The notes below the pieces were generated by a model that saw only the letters and a program-made list of their open reading frames with translations, was not told where the DNA came from and ran no database searches. This document shows positions 6,888 to 13,494 of a DNA stretch of 13,494 nucleotides, piece by piece; positions within the stretch are counted from its first letter, which is position 1; every line of letters begins with the position of its first letter. The position numbers and the translations under genes are program-made. This DNA is from Ignavibacteriales bacterium (lineage in GTDB: Bacteria; Bacteroidota; Ignavibacteria; UBA10030): the NCBI GenBank assembly GCA_016207365.1, contig JACQPU010000320.1:1-13494 (forward strand). Reading direction: 5' to 3'.

Positions 6888-8045
6888 ATGCAGAGCTTCT
6901 ATACGTCTGTTCCACCTGTACAGAAATTTGAAGCCCTCGCAGATCCCAGGAATTATTCATCCCTTCCATCCGATTGGGCGATGGTTGTTGCCGATGTTAT
7001 GAACTCCACGGCGGCAATTCAAAAGGGCGATTACAAGGCCGTTAACACGGTGGGGGTCTCTGTTATTGCGGCAATCCTTAACACACTCCGTCCCCTTGAA
7101 GTCCCGTACATCTTTGGCGGAGACGGCGCCCTGGTTTGTATTCCGGAACGATTCTCGGATCAAATCAAACCTGCTCTGTCAGCTACGCTGGCCATGGCTG
7201 TTCGGAGTTTTGGGCTTATTCTTCGCGCCGCAATTGTTCCTGCCGCGTTTATTCGCGCTCGCGGATTCGACATCCTTGTTGCGCGTCACCAGGTCTCCGA
7301 ACACTATGTCCAGGGTGCGATCTCCGGAGGCGGCGTTGAACTCGTTGAATCCATGCTCAAGGACGGAGCTCTTCCTGCTGACTTCGTCGTCACACCCGAT
7401 GCCGACGCATCGGCCGATTATAGCGGATTGGAATGCCGGTGGCAGGAAATCCGAAGCCCAAGAGGAGAGACTGTTGCGATCATCGTTCGCTCGACGGCCG
7501 CACATCCACAGAGCCTTGCGACGTATGAAGCGGTCATCAAGACTATTGGTTCGATCTATGGCGACGATGAGCGCTGCAAGCCTGTGACCGAAGGGGCTGT
7601 GCGCGCCGCGCTGTCGTACAGGGTATTGCAGAACGAGCTACGTCTCAAGCACTGGAAGCAATCGGTCATCCGAGTATTCTGGCATTCAATCGTTCTACGC
7701 GCCGCGGTGATTCTCGGATGGTTTCTCATGCAATTCGAAGTCCGGTTCAAGGACACCGATTGGGGCATCTACAAAAAGGATCTCGTTGCCAACAGCGATT
7801 TCCGGAAATTCGATGGCGCGCTCCGGTTTGTGCTTTCCGGAAACACGCGTCAGCGGGAACAGTTGCGACAGTATCTGATGTGGCTGGAGGAACGCGGCGA
7901 GGTCAACTTCGGAATCCATGTAGCCGACTCAGCCATCATTACCTGTCTCGTCCAGGAGCGTGAGAAAGTACACTTTCATTTTATCGACGCCTCGGGGGGA
8001 GGATATGCTGCCGCTGCGCTCGCGCTGAAAACCGCCGCGGGCTAA
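6888..8045 (+). CDS. DUF3095 family protein (class III nucleotidyl cyclase-like)
   Basis: Protein of 385 residues matching DUF3095, a family often annotated as adenylate cyclase-like. The N-terminal FYTSVPPVQKF (4-14) and the core pattern WAMVVADVMNSTAAI (30-44), YKAVNTVG (49-56) and YIFGGDGA (74-81) are typical. D36 and D79 occupy the places of the two metal-binding aspartates of class III cyclases. The C-terminal part holds the family motif ADSAIITCLVQ and a glycine-rich end. Cyclase activity is inferred and not established for this protein. The start is uncertain. The frame is open from 6750, but family alignment favours the ATG at 6888, or the one at 6873 for five more residues; neither has a good ribosome site. 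The gene diverges from the flavodoxin-like gene and is followed after 9 bp by a membrane protein gene, so the two are likely co-expressed. Confidence 0.85.
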   Translation: MQSFYTSVPPVQKFEALADPRNYSSLPSDWAMVVADVMNSTAAIQKGDYKAVNTVGVSVIAAILNTLRPLEVPYIFGGDGALVCIPERFSDQIKPALSATLAMAVRSFGLILRAAIVPAAFIRARGFDILVARHQVSEHYVQGAISGGGVELVESMLKDGALPADFVVTPDADASADYSGLECRWQEIRSPRGETVAIIVRSTAAHPQSLATYEAVIKTIGSIYGDDERCKPVTEGAVRAALSYRVLQNELRLKHWKQSVIRVFWHSIVLRAAVILGWFLMQFEVRFKDTDWGIYKKDLVANSDFRKFDGALRFVLSGNTRQREQLRQYLMWLEERGEVNFGIHVADSAIITCLVQEREKVHFHFIDASGGGYAAAALALKTAAG

Positions 8046-8047
8046 AC

Positions 8048-8052
8048 AGGAG
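8048..8052 (+). promoter_or_regulatory. Shine-Dalgarno site bearing on the membrane protein start
   Basis: AGGAG lies 2 nt after the DUF3095 stop codon. The spacer to the TTG at 8055 is only 2 nt, too short to be comfortable, while the ATG at 8079 is 26 nt away, too far. It supports translational coupling to the upstream gene but does not settle which codon is used. Confidence 0.4.
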
Positions 8053-8054
8053 AC

Positions 8055-9515
8055 TTGCTGTTTGATGCTTGCGCTTATATGAATTCGATCCGGCGTATTC
8101 ATTCCGATAGCGGACTCATCCTGCTCCTCTTGCTCGTTCTCTTGACGCGCCTGCCGCTTCTCGGCCCGGGTTACGGTTCCGACCCGGATGCCTGGCGCGT
8201 AGCATTTGTTTCACAGCGTCTTTGGGAAACCGGAGAGTATTCAGTTTCCAGGTTCCCCGGGTATCCCCTCCACGAGATCCTCTCGGCGCCGCTCGTTGCT
8301 GCCGGAGGGGCTCCAGCTTCAAACGTTGGCAGCCTGCTTGCATTTTGCTGTGCAGTCGTCTTGTGGCGTCTTTGGTGCGTCCAGCACACGTCCCACGCCG
8401 TCATTCTCACTGCCGCTTTCGCCTTTGCTCCGATTGCCTGGGTTAACTCCGCCGCAACCATGGATTACGTCTGGTCCCTTTTGTTTCTCATTGCTGCAAT
8501 GCTGGCGGCCTCAAGATCCGGATTCATAATCGCCGGAATCATGATGGGGATAGCTGCAGGATTTCGTCCGTCCAATGCAATTCTGATTATAGTACCACTG
8601 CTCCTTATTCCGAACTCAGGTGCGGAACGCGTACGAGGCATTCGTCGAATCATCGCAGGAGCGATTATAACCGGAATTCTTGCTTTTGTCCCAGTACTGA
8701 CAAGATACGGTCTTGGCGGCTGGGTATCATTAGTTATGGACCAGGTCGGTGGTATCAATGTTCCGCCTGGTGAACGCGTTCTTCTCTGGGGATATCGGTC
8801 GATGTACGCCATCGGTCCATTGGTCACCATTGCGTTTGTGGTCATTGTGACGACGCGCCACAGACACATTCTTGACCGAGTGAAGAACGGTGACCGTCCG
8901 CTGCTGGCCTCTCTGGCTGGCATTGCCGTTTTGATGGCGATGTTCTTTGCTCTTCCTGCTGAACGCGGGTATCTGATTCCCGCGATACCGTTTGCTCTTA
9001 TTGTTCTCGACCGGGTGATCCAACACCGCGGCCTTGTCATCGTGACCGCTCTGCTTCTTAGCTATGCTGCCGTAAATCCGGACGTAGTTGTGCACGGCGG
9101 GAAACGTGGCGTACCCGGCTTTAATATCAGAGAAGGACTTGTCCTTGAAGACATGAAGAAGAAAGAAGCGGTGCAAAGAAAGCGCTCCTTTCTCTCAACA
9201 GAACCGTTCCCGGATTCAACGGTTGTGATTGTGGGATTTGCCTCTCAAATCTGGGTGGACAATCCGCATTTTGAAATTGATACCGGTGTTCTTTCGGATC
9301 TCCATTCAGAAAAAGAGCGAAGAGATTGGGCACACATTGTCGCCCGGCGGAAGGACAAGACCGCTTTTTTGGTTTCGTCGGTGCTGACCGCTGAGCAGAT
9401 TCGCTACGTTCGGGATTCCGGTTTCAGTCTGGCATGTACCGACGATGTGCTCGAATACGCCGCGTTTGTCGGCAGCTTCAGGCCTGATGAAGTGGCCGTT
9501 CTGGAAACACCATAG
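8055..9515 (+). CDS. Polytopic membrane protein, probable GT-C type glycosyltransferase
   Basis: Integral membrane protein of 486 residues, not matched to a named family. A first hydrophobic helix (20-37) is followed by an external loop with GSDPDAWR (41-48) and YSVSRFPGYPLHE (62-74). This recalls GT-C enzymes that use polyprenyl-phosphate sugars, where an acidic loop after helix 1 is catalytic; D43 and D45 are candidates. About nine to ten further hydrophobic stretches span 90-345, with RPSNA (171-175) and PAERGYLIPAIPF (301-313), similar to the late R-Y-x-x-P region of GT-C proteins. Residues about 350-486 form a soluble C-terminal domain with no motif recognised. The likely role is glycosyl transfer at the outer face of the cytoplasmic membrane (inference). 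Start: TTG at 8055 or ATG at 8079; the latter drops eight residues and keeps helix 1. It lies 9 bp behind the DUF3095 gene. Confidence 0.7.
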   Translation: MLFDACAYMNSIRRIHSDSGLILLLLLVLLTRLPLLGPGYGSDPDAWRVAFVSQRLWETGEYSVSRFPGYPLHEILSAPLVAAGGAPASNVGSLLAFCCAVVLWRLWCVQHTSHAVILTAAFAFAPIAWVNSAATMDYVWSLLFLIAAMLAASRSGFIIAGIMMGIAAGFRPSNAILIIVPLLLIPNSGAERVRGIRRIIAGAIITGILAFVPVLTRYGLGGWVSLVMDQVGGINVPPGERVLLWGYRSMYAIGPLVTIAFVVIVTTRHRHILDRVKNGDRPLLASLAGIAVLMAMFFALPAERGYLIPAIPFALIVLDRVIQHRGLVIVTALLLSYAAVNPDVVVHGGKRGVPGFNIREGLVLEDMKKKEAVQRKRSFLSTEPFPDSTVVIVGFASQIWVDNPHFEIDTGVLSDLHSEKERRDWAHIVARRKDKTAFLVSSVLTAEQIRYVRDSGFSLACTDDVLEYAAFVGSFRPDEVAVLETP

Positions 9516-9553
9516 TCTGAACAGAGGGGACGCTGAGGTGGCTGGTTGAAGCC

Positions 9554-12322
9554 TTACCGTGACAGCCGATCGCTCACGTCTCCCTGAAGCACGGTGTCGA
9601 TCGTCTTCAACAATTTCTCAGCAGTATAGGGCTTAGGGAGAAAAGCCCTCACACCTTCCATATGCTTCACTAGTTTCCCTGCTTCCGCAAATCCGCTCAC
9701 CACAACGACGTCCGGAGATGGCTTGATGTTGCTCAATGCACGGATGGTGGCGGGGCCATCCATGAACGGCATGGACACGTCACACACGACAACCTTGATC
9801 TGCTCCGCGTGCGTCGCGAACAGACTCACGGCTTCCGTGCCGTCACCGGCAGTGAGAACCTTGTATCCAAACGCCTCAAGGGTTTCCTTTGTTACCTCCC
9901 GAACGGTCGGTTCATCGTCCACCACGAGGATCGTTTCCCCTTTTCCCATGGGCAACTGGCTTCGCGTCTTTTCCGATTCCTCCGTTTCCGGTGTGCGCAG
10001 GGCCGGAAGGTGCACCTTGAAGGTGGAACCCCTTCCGACTTCGCTGTACACGCTGACGAATCCACCGAGGTTTTGAACGATGCCCGCGACGGTTGAGAGG
10101 CCAAGCCCGGTACCCTCGGCGGAACTTTTTGTAGAGAAGAACGGCTCAAAAATCCGTGCCTTGATTTCAGGCGAAATCCCGGAACCGGCATCCTGAACAG
10201 AAAGAACAACATAAGGGCCCGGGCTCAGGCCCGGACTCAGAAGAACATACTGCGTATCGAGAAACAGGTTCTCCGCCGTTATCGTCAATGCACCGCCGTC
10301 GGGCATGGCGTCGCGCGCATTAATGCACAGGTTGAGAAGAACCTGATGCAGATGCGTTGCGTTGGCAGAGAGAGCCCAGAGTTTCTCTGGAATACGGGCT
10401 TGAATCTGAATGGACTTTGGAAATGTCTGCTGCAAGAAGCCGGTGACCTCGGTAATGAGCGTTTCGAGGTGCAGGACAGACCGCGAGCCCTCCTTTCCGC
10501 GGGCAAATCCCAGGATCTGCGTGACGATTTCCGATCCGCGCTTTGCACTGATTTCGATCATGTCGAGCAATCGCAGGAGCTTCTGGTCCTCTGTCCGCTT
10601 CCGGGAAACCTGCACGGAGAGTAGAATAGGACCCAGGATATTGTTCAAGTCATGCGCAATTCCACCGGCAATCATTCCGAGGCTTTCCATGCGCTGTGCG
10701 CGGAGGAACTGCGACTCGAGCTTCGTCCGTTCGGTCACATCCGAATCCACCACATAAACGGATTTCGGCTCACCCCCCCGATTACCCATCAGCGTCCAGG
10801 TGCTCTCGACGATGATCTCTGTCCCATCGTTGCGCGTAAATTGGCGGTTTCCTTGCCACGTTCCTTCTCTGAAGGACATGTCCCAGGCTTCACGGAATTG
10901 CTGTACTTGCTCACGTTCAAGGCGGGAAGCGAATGTTGTTCCAAGCATTTCGGCCTTGCTCCAACCGTAGATCCGCTCTGCCGATTTGTTCCAGAACGTG
11001 ACTCGCCCTTCGTGATCCAAGACATAGATAGCGGCCGGATCAACGTCGAGCAGCGCGGCGTGTTGCTGCAGAGATTCTTCCGCACGCTTACGCTCGGTGG
11101 TATCTCGGGTCACCGCGAGAGCAGACGTAATGACACCATCCTTGTTCTGAAGGGGGGCCACATGGGTCTCGAGCCATCGTCGGCCTCCTTTCATTCCAAC
11201 AATCTCGAATTCAAGTTTCTTTTTTTCCCCCGAAAACACGGTGCGCAGCAGCGATCTGAATGCACCATGAAACTCCGGCAGAATGATTGTAAATACCGAT
11301 TTACCGATGACCTGCAGTGGATCCCCCGCCTCGATCATAGCCAATCCCGCAAGATTCATTTGGAGGATTCGACCCTCGGCGTCGAGGACCTTGACGCACT
11401 CTGGCTCGTTGTCGATAATTGCGCGCAGATGCTCCTCGCTTTCCCTCAGCTTTCCACGGACCTCTATGTGATCGGTAACGTCAATCGCATGGCCAAGCAC
11501 ACAAGGCGTCCCTCCACCCATCGTGCTCAGGGCATTATGATACATCCACACGCGCTCCTCTCCATCCGCCGTTTGAACCCGCAATACCCCACTATCCCTT
11601 CGTTCGCGCTCGATTCTTCGAAGATAATCGTTGATTCCTGCGCGTATCGGCGGTGACACAAATTCCTGGAGATTTTTTCCGATCATATCTGAGGGTGTGT
11701 ATCCGAGCAATTCCGCTGCAGCGCCATTAACTACGAGAAGTTTTCCTTCCAGATCATGGACGCAAATCAGACCGAGGCTGTTCTCTACCAAATCCCTGTA
11801 ACGTTCTTCGCTTTCGCGAAGCTGCAGCTGGGCTGCCTCTTGCTCCTCCTGCTGTTTTCGCAGAGCTGCAATGGTTTCTTCCAACCGCTGAACAAGCCTT
11901 GTGGAATACTCCTGAAGATCAGAGTGGCGTTTCTGAACAGGTTTCTTTCTTGCTTTGCGGTCAGTGGACAGTTCGCGGAGGGCAGCCAGGAGATCTGATT
12001 CTCGCAAGGGTTTGCGAAAGAAGCGATCCGCCCCCGAGGCGAGGGCCGTTCCCTCATCGTTTTCGGATGTGTAGATGGCGGAAAAAAGGATCAGCGGAAG
12101 GTGGGAGAGTTTCTTTGATGTGCGGATCTTCTGACAAAGCTCGTATCCATCCATTCTCGGCATGAGAATGTCTGAAACGACCGCATCAACGGACCGCTTT
12201 TCGAGAATTGCCAGTGCCTCAATTCCGTCTGCTGCTTCGACGGCCCTGTGTCCGTTGCGTTTGAGTCGTGTTCCTAACGTCTTCCGGTGCAAGTCGTGAT
12301 CATCAACGATCAGGATTATCAT
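9554..12322 (-). CDS. Hybrid sensor histidine kinase: REC-PAS-PAS-PAS-HK-REC
   Basis: Cytosolic two-component hybrid kinase of 922 residues with no membrane segment. Domain order: receiver 1 at 1-118 (acidic DD at 7-8, phospho-acceptor D51 in SDILMPRMDG, K104); coiled coil at about 130-173; PAS 1 at about 172-290; PAS 2 at about 295-412; PAS 3 at about 418-534; dimerisation/phosphoacceptor region with H557 in GGIAHDLNNIL; ATPase domain with N box NLCINARDA (664-672), G1 DAGSGI (711-716), F box FEPFFSTK (725-732) and G2 GTGLGL (737-742); receiver 2 at about 797-915 (D802/D803, D848 in CDVSMPFMDG, K897). Kinases with AHDxNN usually belong to the hybrid PAS-rich group. The ATG follows AGGGG by 8 nt. 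No partner regulator or DNA-binding domain is encoded nearby, so the output is not visible. Three PAS domains suggest sensing of an internal redox, light or ligand signal, but no cofactor residue could be assigned. Confidence 0.96.
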   Translation of the reverse strand: MIILIVDDHDLHRKTLGTRLKRNGHRAVEAADGIEALAILEKRSVDAVVSDILMPRMDGYELCQKIRTSKKLSHLPLILFSAIYTSENDEGTALASGADRFFRKPLRESDLLAALRELSTDRKARKKPVQKRHSDLQEYSTRLVQRLEETIAALRKQQEEQEAAQLQLRESEERYRDLVENSLGLICVHDLEGKLLVVNGAAAELLGYTPSDMIGKNLQEFVSPPIRAGINDYLRRIERERRDSGVLRVQTADGEERVWMYHNALSTMGGGTPCVLGHAIDVTDHIEVRGKLRESEEHLRAIIDNEPECVKVLDAEGRILQMNLAGLAMIEAGDPLQVIGKSVFTIILPEFHGAFRSLLRTVFSGEKKKLEFEIVGMKGGRRWLETHVAPLQNKDGVITSALAVTRDTTERKRAEESLQQHAALLDVDPAAIYVLDHEGRVTFWNKSAERIYGWSKAEMLGTTFASRLEREQVQQFREAWDMSFREGTWQGNRQFTRNDGTEIIVESTWTLMGNRGGEPKSVYVVDSDVTERTKLESQFLRAQRMESLGMIAGGIAHDLNNILGPILLSVQVSRKRTEDQKLLRLLDMIEISAKRGSEIVTQILGFARGKEGSRSVLHLETLITEVTGFLQQTFPKSIQIQARIPEKLWALSANATHLHQVLLNLCINARDAMPDGGALTITAENLFLDTQYVLLSPGLSPGPYVVLSVQDAGSGISPEIKARIFEPFFSTKSSAEGTGLGLSTVAGIVQNLGGFVSVYSEVGRGSTFKVHLPALRTPETEESEKTRSQLPMGKGETILVVDDEPTVREVTKETLEAFGYKVLTAGDGTEAVSLFATHAEQIKVVVCDVSMPFMDGPATIRALSNIKPSPDVVVVSGFAEAGKLVKHMEGVRAFLPKPYTAEKLLKTIDTVLQGDVSDRLSR

Positions 12323-12500
12323 CGATTAATCCCCTGAGTGTTCCCTCTCCCGGGTAAGCGGCAAGAAAAAACCCCGGCCGCCACCCGCTCGGTGGGAGGA
12401 CTCAAGCGGCGATTACAACCGGGATTCCATTCGACGGTCGGAAGTGCTCCGTCGTTTCCAGTGCCCAAAGAAGCCTCATTTTCCCGTCAATGTCAAGATT
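12323..12500 (-). promoter_or_regulatory. Potentially structured leader upstream of the hybrid kinase
   Basis: Read on the minus strand from 12500, the leader holds a hairpin CGACGG (12454-12449) / CCGTCG (12437-12432) with an 11-nt loop. It also has a hairpin CCACC-GAGCG-GGTGG (12395-12381) followed by CGGCCGGGG and a run of six T (12371-12366). GCGGC at 12381-12377 can pair with either GCCGC at 12410-12406 or GCCGC at 12362-12358, so two folds exclude each other. A TTGACA sits at 12496-12491 but lacks a clear -10 at the right distance. The pattern recalls an attenuator. No known riboswitch class was recognised. Confidence 0.3.
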
Positions 12501-12503
12501 GAG

Positions 12504-12522
12504 AAAAAAGGCCAACGGCCCT
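12504..12522 (-). terminator. Candidate intrinsic terminator for the metal-binding protein gene
   Basis: On the minus strand AGGGCC (12522-12517), loop GTT, then GGCCTT (12513-12508) form a short 6-bp stem with one G-U pair, running into TTTTTT (12509-12504). It lies about 65 bp after the stop of the HMBD gene and before the kinase leader, the place expected for an end of transcript. The stem is short, so termination may be partial. Confidence 0.5.
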
Positions 12523-12586
12523 CAGGATCCCGACTTTGGGTCAGACCCGGCACTGAGAACAGCAACGATTCTTGTTTTGAGCACAC

Positions 12587-13105
12587 CTAGTGTTTGTGAC
12601 GGTGAAAATTCGGCTTAACATGTTTCTTTGTTATCCCCTTGATGTCCTTGCCCTCCCCCATCTGCCACCCGGCGTAACAATCAGAACAAATTCCTTCACC
12701 CTTCTGTAAGTCGCTGTAGCAGGAGCAGCTTTGATGATCCAGGGCACAGCGGTCGCACGGATTCTTCATGCAACAATTGTAATAAAGCTCTTCCTTTGCC
12801 TCTGCGAGAAGCTGCTTTGCTTTCAAGGCCTTATCCTTTCCACTCAGACTGGCCGATTCTCCTTGCTTCTGCTCTTCCGGCCTTTTCGTCTTGTTCGCTT
12901 GGACGAGAGACATTCCGCATTCCAGGCACTTTCCAGGTTCATCCGATTTCACCTCGGCGTGCATTGGGCACGTGTAATAATCCTTTTCCTGTTGCAGATG
13001 TGCTCCTTGCTCATCTTTCTTTTCCTGCCCCTCCACATGATTGGGGAATCCAAGGAAGAAGAATACAACAAGTACTACTGTGGTATTGCGGCTGATTCGA
13101 TTCAT
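12587..13105 (-). CDS. Exported heavy-metal-binding (HMBD) protein with second Cys-rich module and His tail
   Basis: Periplasmic or surface protein of 172 residues. A signal peptide covers 1-26 (VVLVVFFFLGF core, likely cut after VEG). The heavy-metal-binding domain is at 43-68: YYTCPMHAEV with C46, M48 and H49, then C60-x2-C63-GM, the YHS-like module found in copper and silver efflux proteins such as CusB- and CopA-type partners. A charged helix (88-107) links to a second module with C111, C112, C117, C120, C127, C129, C140 and C143, closed by YAGWQMGEG (144-152). The end is basic and His-rich (H162, H168, H170, H172). The first domain is established; the second is not one I can name, though its Cys pattern looks like a metal site. 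The likely job is binding or buffering Cu, Zn or a similar ion outside the membrane. GAGGTG lies 4 nt before the ATG. No efflux pump gene is in view. Confidence 0.85.
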   Translation of the reverse strand: MNRISRNTTVVLVVFFFLGFPNHVEGQEKKDEQGAHLQQEKDYYTCPMHAEVKSDEPGKCLECGMSLVQANKTKRPEEQKQGESASLSGKDKALKAKQLLAEAKEELYYNCCMKNPCDRCALDHQSCSCYSDLQKGEGICSDCYAGWQMGEGKDIKGITKKHVKPNFHRHKH

Positions 13106-13218
13106 CGGACACCTCGTGATTGTGGATTGTGCGTGTGTGTGCTCTTTAACAGCGGTAGCTCCTCATAAAGAAACGATTTCCCATAGAATAAGAGCCGATT
13201 CCAGATCGAAGAGCTCAA

Positions 13219-13320
13219 TCATTTGACGAAAACCTTTGGAATTTCTTCCGTTGCGATCATCCCATCCCGCAAAGTAATGCACCTGCCAGCGTATTTCACG
13301 TTAATGTTGTAGAGTTTCAT
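13219..13320 (-). pseudogene. Short ORF resembling the tail of an ABC transporter ATPase
   Basis: A 33-codon minus-strand ORF, absent from larger ORF sets because of its size. YAGRCITLRDGMI (residues 10-22) matches the pattern at the C-terminal end of MacB/LolD-type ABC ATPases (YAxRxIxLRDGxI). The preceding Walker, signature and switch regions are missing, and an in-frame TGA lies 6 nt before the ATG (minus-strand order TGA TAT TCT ATG). No ribosome binding site is seen. It is best read as a gene remnant, but a chance match in such a short stretch is possible. Confidence 0.25.
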
Positions 13321-13353
13321 AGAATATCACTTTCTTACTTGCGACTTCCGACC

Positions 13354-13494
13354 TCATACCCGACGCTGCCAGCGGGCTACGATCTGCTCATCGATCCGAA
13401 TCTCATTCCCAACAACCGTATTTGGCACAGCATCAGGCGGATACCTGCCGCACGAGCCGCTGATTGCCTCCAGATTGTTCAAATCCCAGGTAGA
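13354..13494 (-). CDS. C-terminal end of an unidentified minus-strand ORF (runs off the right edge)
   Basis: An open frame enters from the right edge and ends at TGA 13356-13354, giving 46 residues that begin STWDLNNLEAISG and end ARWQRRV. No family is recognised. The opening words WDLNNLEAISG recall the first strand of LamG-like secreted proteins, but the rest does not follow that pattern. A different frame just before the stop reads GSVGYEVGS, like the lipoprotein at 5455-5964, so the end of this ORF may be a frameshifted product of a decayed gene. Low confidence as a functional gene. Confidence 0.3.
   Translation of the reverse strand, partial: STWDLNNLEAISGSCGRYPPDAVPNTVVGNEIRIDEQIVARWQRRV

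Noticed and set aside
9516..9564. Hairpin GGCT-N6-AGCC at the convergent junction of the GT-C and kinase genes
   Set aside because: Four base pairs and no T-run; too weak to call a terminator.
10652..11656. 334-codon plus-strand ORF
   Set aside because: It lies fully antisense to the PAS and kinase part of the hybrid kinase, whose domains are unmistakable. The protein has no family pattern and the opening is a by-product of codon bias.

Overview
The window is bacterial chromosomal DNA, moderately GC-rich and densely coded, with Shine-Dalgarno sites in front of most genes. No RNA gene, insertion sequence, phage gene or CRISPR array was seen. The gene set (SSS sugar-type symporter beside a cytosolic GH38 alpha-mannosidase, lone proline dehydrogenase, DUF3095 protein, GT-C membrane protein, multi-PAS hybrid kinase, HMBD metal protein) suits an uncultured or free-living heterotroph, possibly of the Bacteroidota/Ignavibacteria (FCB) side. 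That placement is an impression from family resemblance only.

Region 1 (1-3663) looks like a carbohydrate-use locus. The 5' part of an SSS symporter gene on the minus strand diverges from an Ams1/MAN2C1-type GH38 alpha-mannosidase on the plus strand. The 219 bp between them hold a perfect 12-bp palindrome, a second inverted repeat, candidate promoters and a strong hairpin in the symporter leader.

Region 2 (3692-6633, minus strand) is a probable four-gene run. In transcription order these are an exported flavodoxin/WrbA-like protein, an NTF2-like (DUF4440/SnoaL-type) lipoprotein, an SDR-family protein and a proline dehydrogenase. The last two are separated by only 11 bp. Both carry replacements at residues that are normally key: the SDR lacks the usual Tyr/Lys pair, and the proline dehydrogenase lacks two active-site tyrosines.

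Region 3 (6888-9515, plus strand) has a DUF3095 protein, related to class III nucleotidyl cyclases, followed 9 bp later by a polytopic membrane protein of GT-C glycosyltransferase type.

Region 4 (9554-13105, minus strand) has a large hybrid histidine kinase with receiver domains at both ends. Upstream of it lie a potentially structured leader and a candidate intrinsic terminator. Then comes a small exported heavy-metal-binding protein with two cysteine-rich modules and a histidine tail.

Region 5 (13106-13494) is gene-poor. It holds a short ORF resembling the tail of an ABC ATPase, a short motif shared with the lipoprotein in a broken frame, and the 3' end of an unidentified minus-strand ORF. 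It may be a zone of gene decay.
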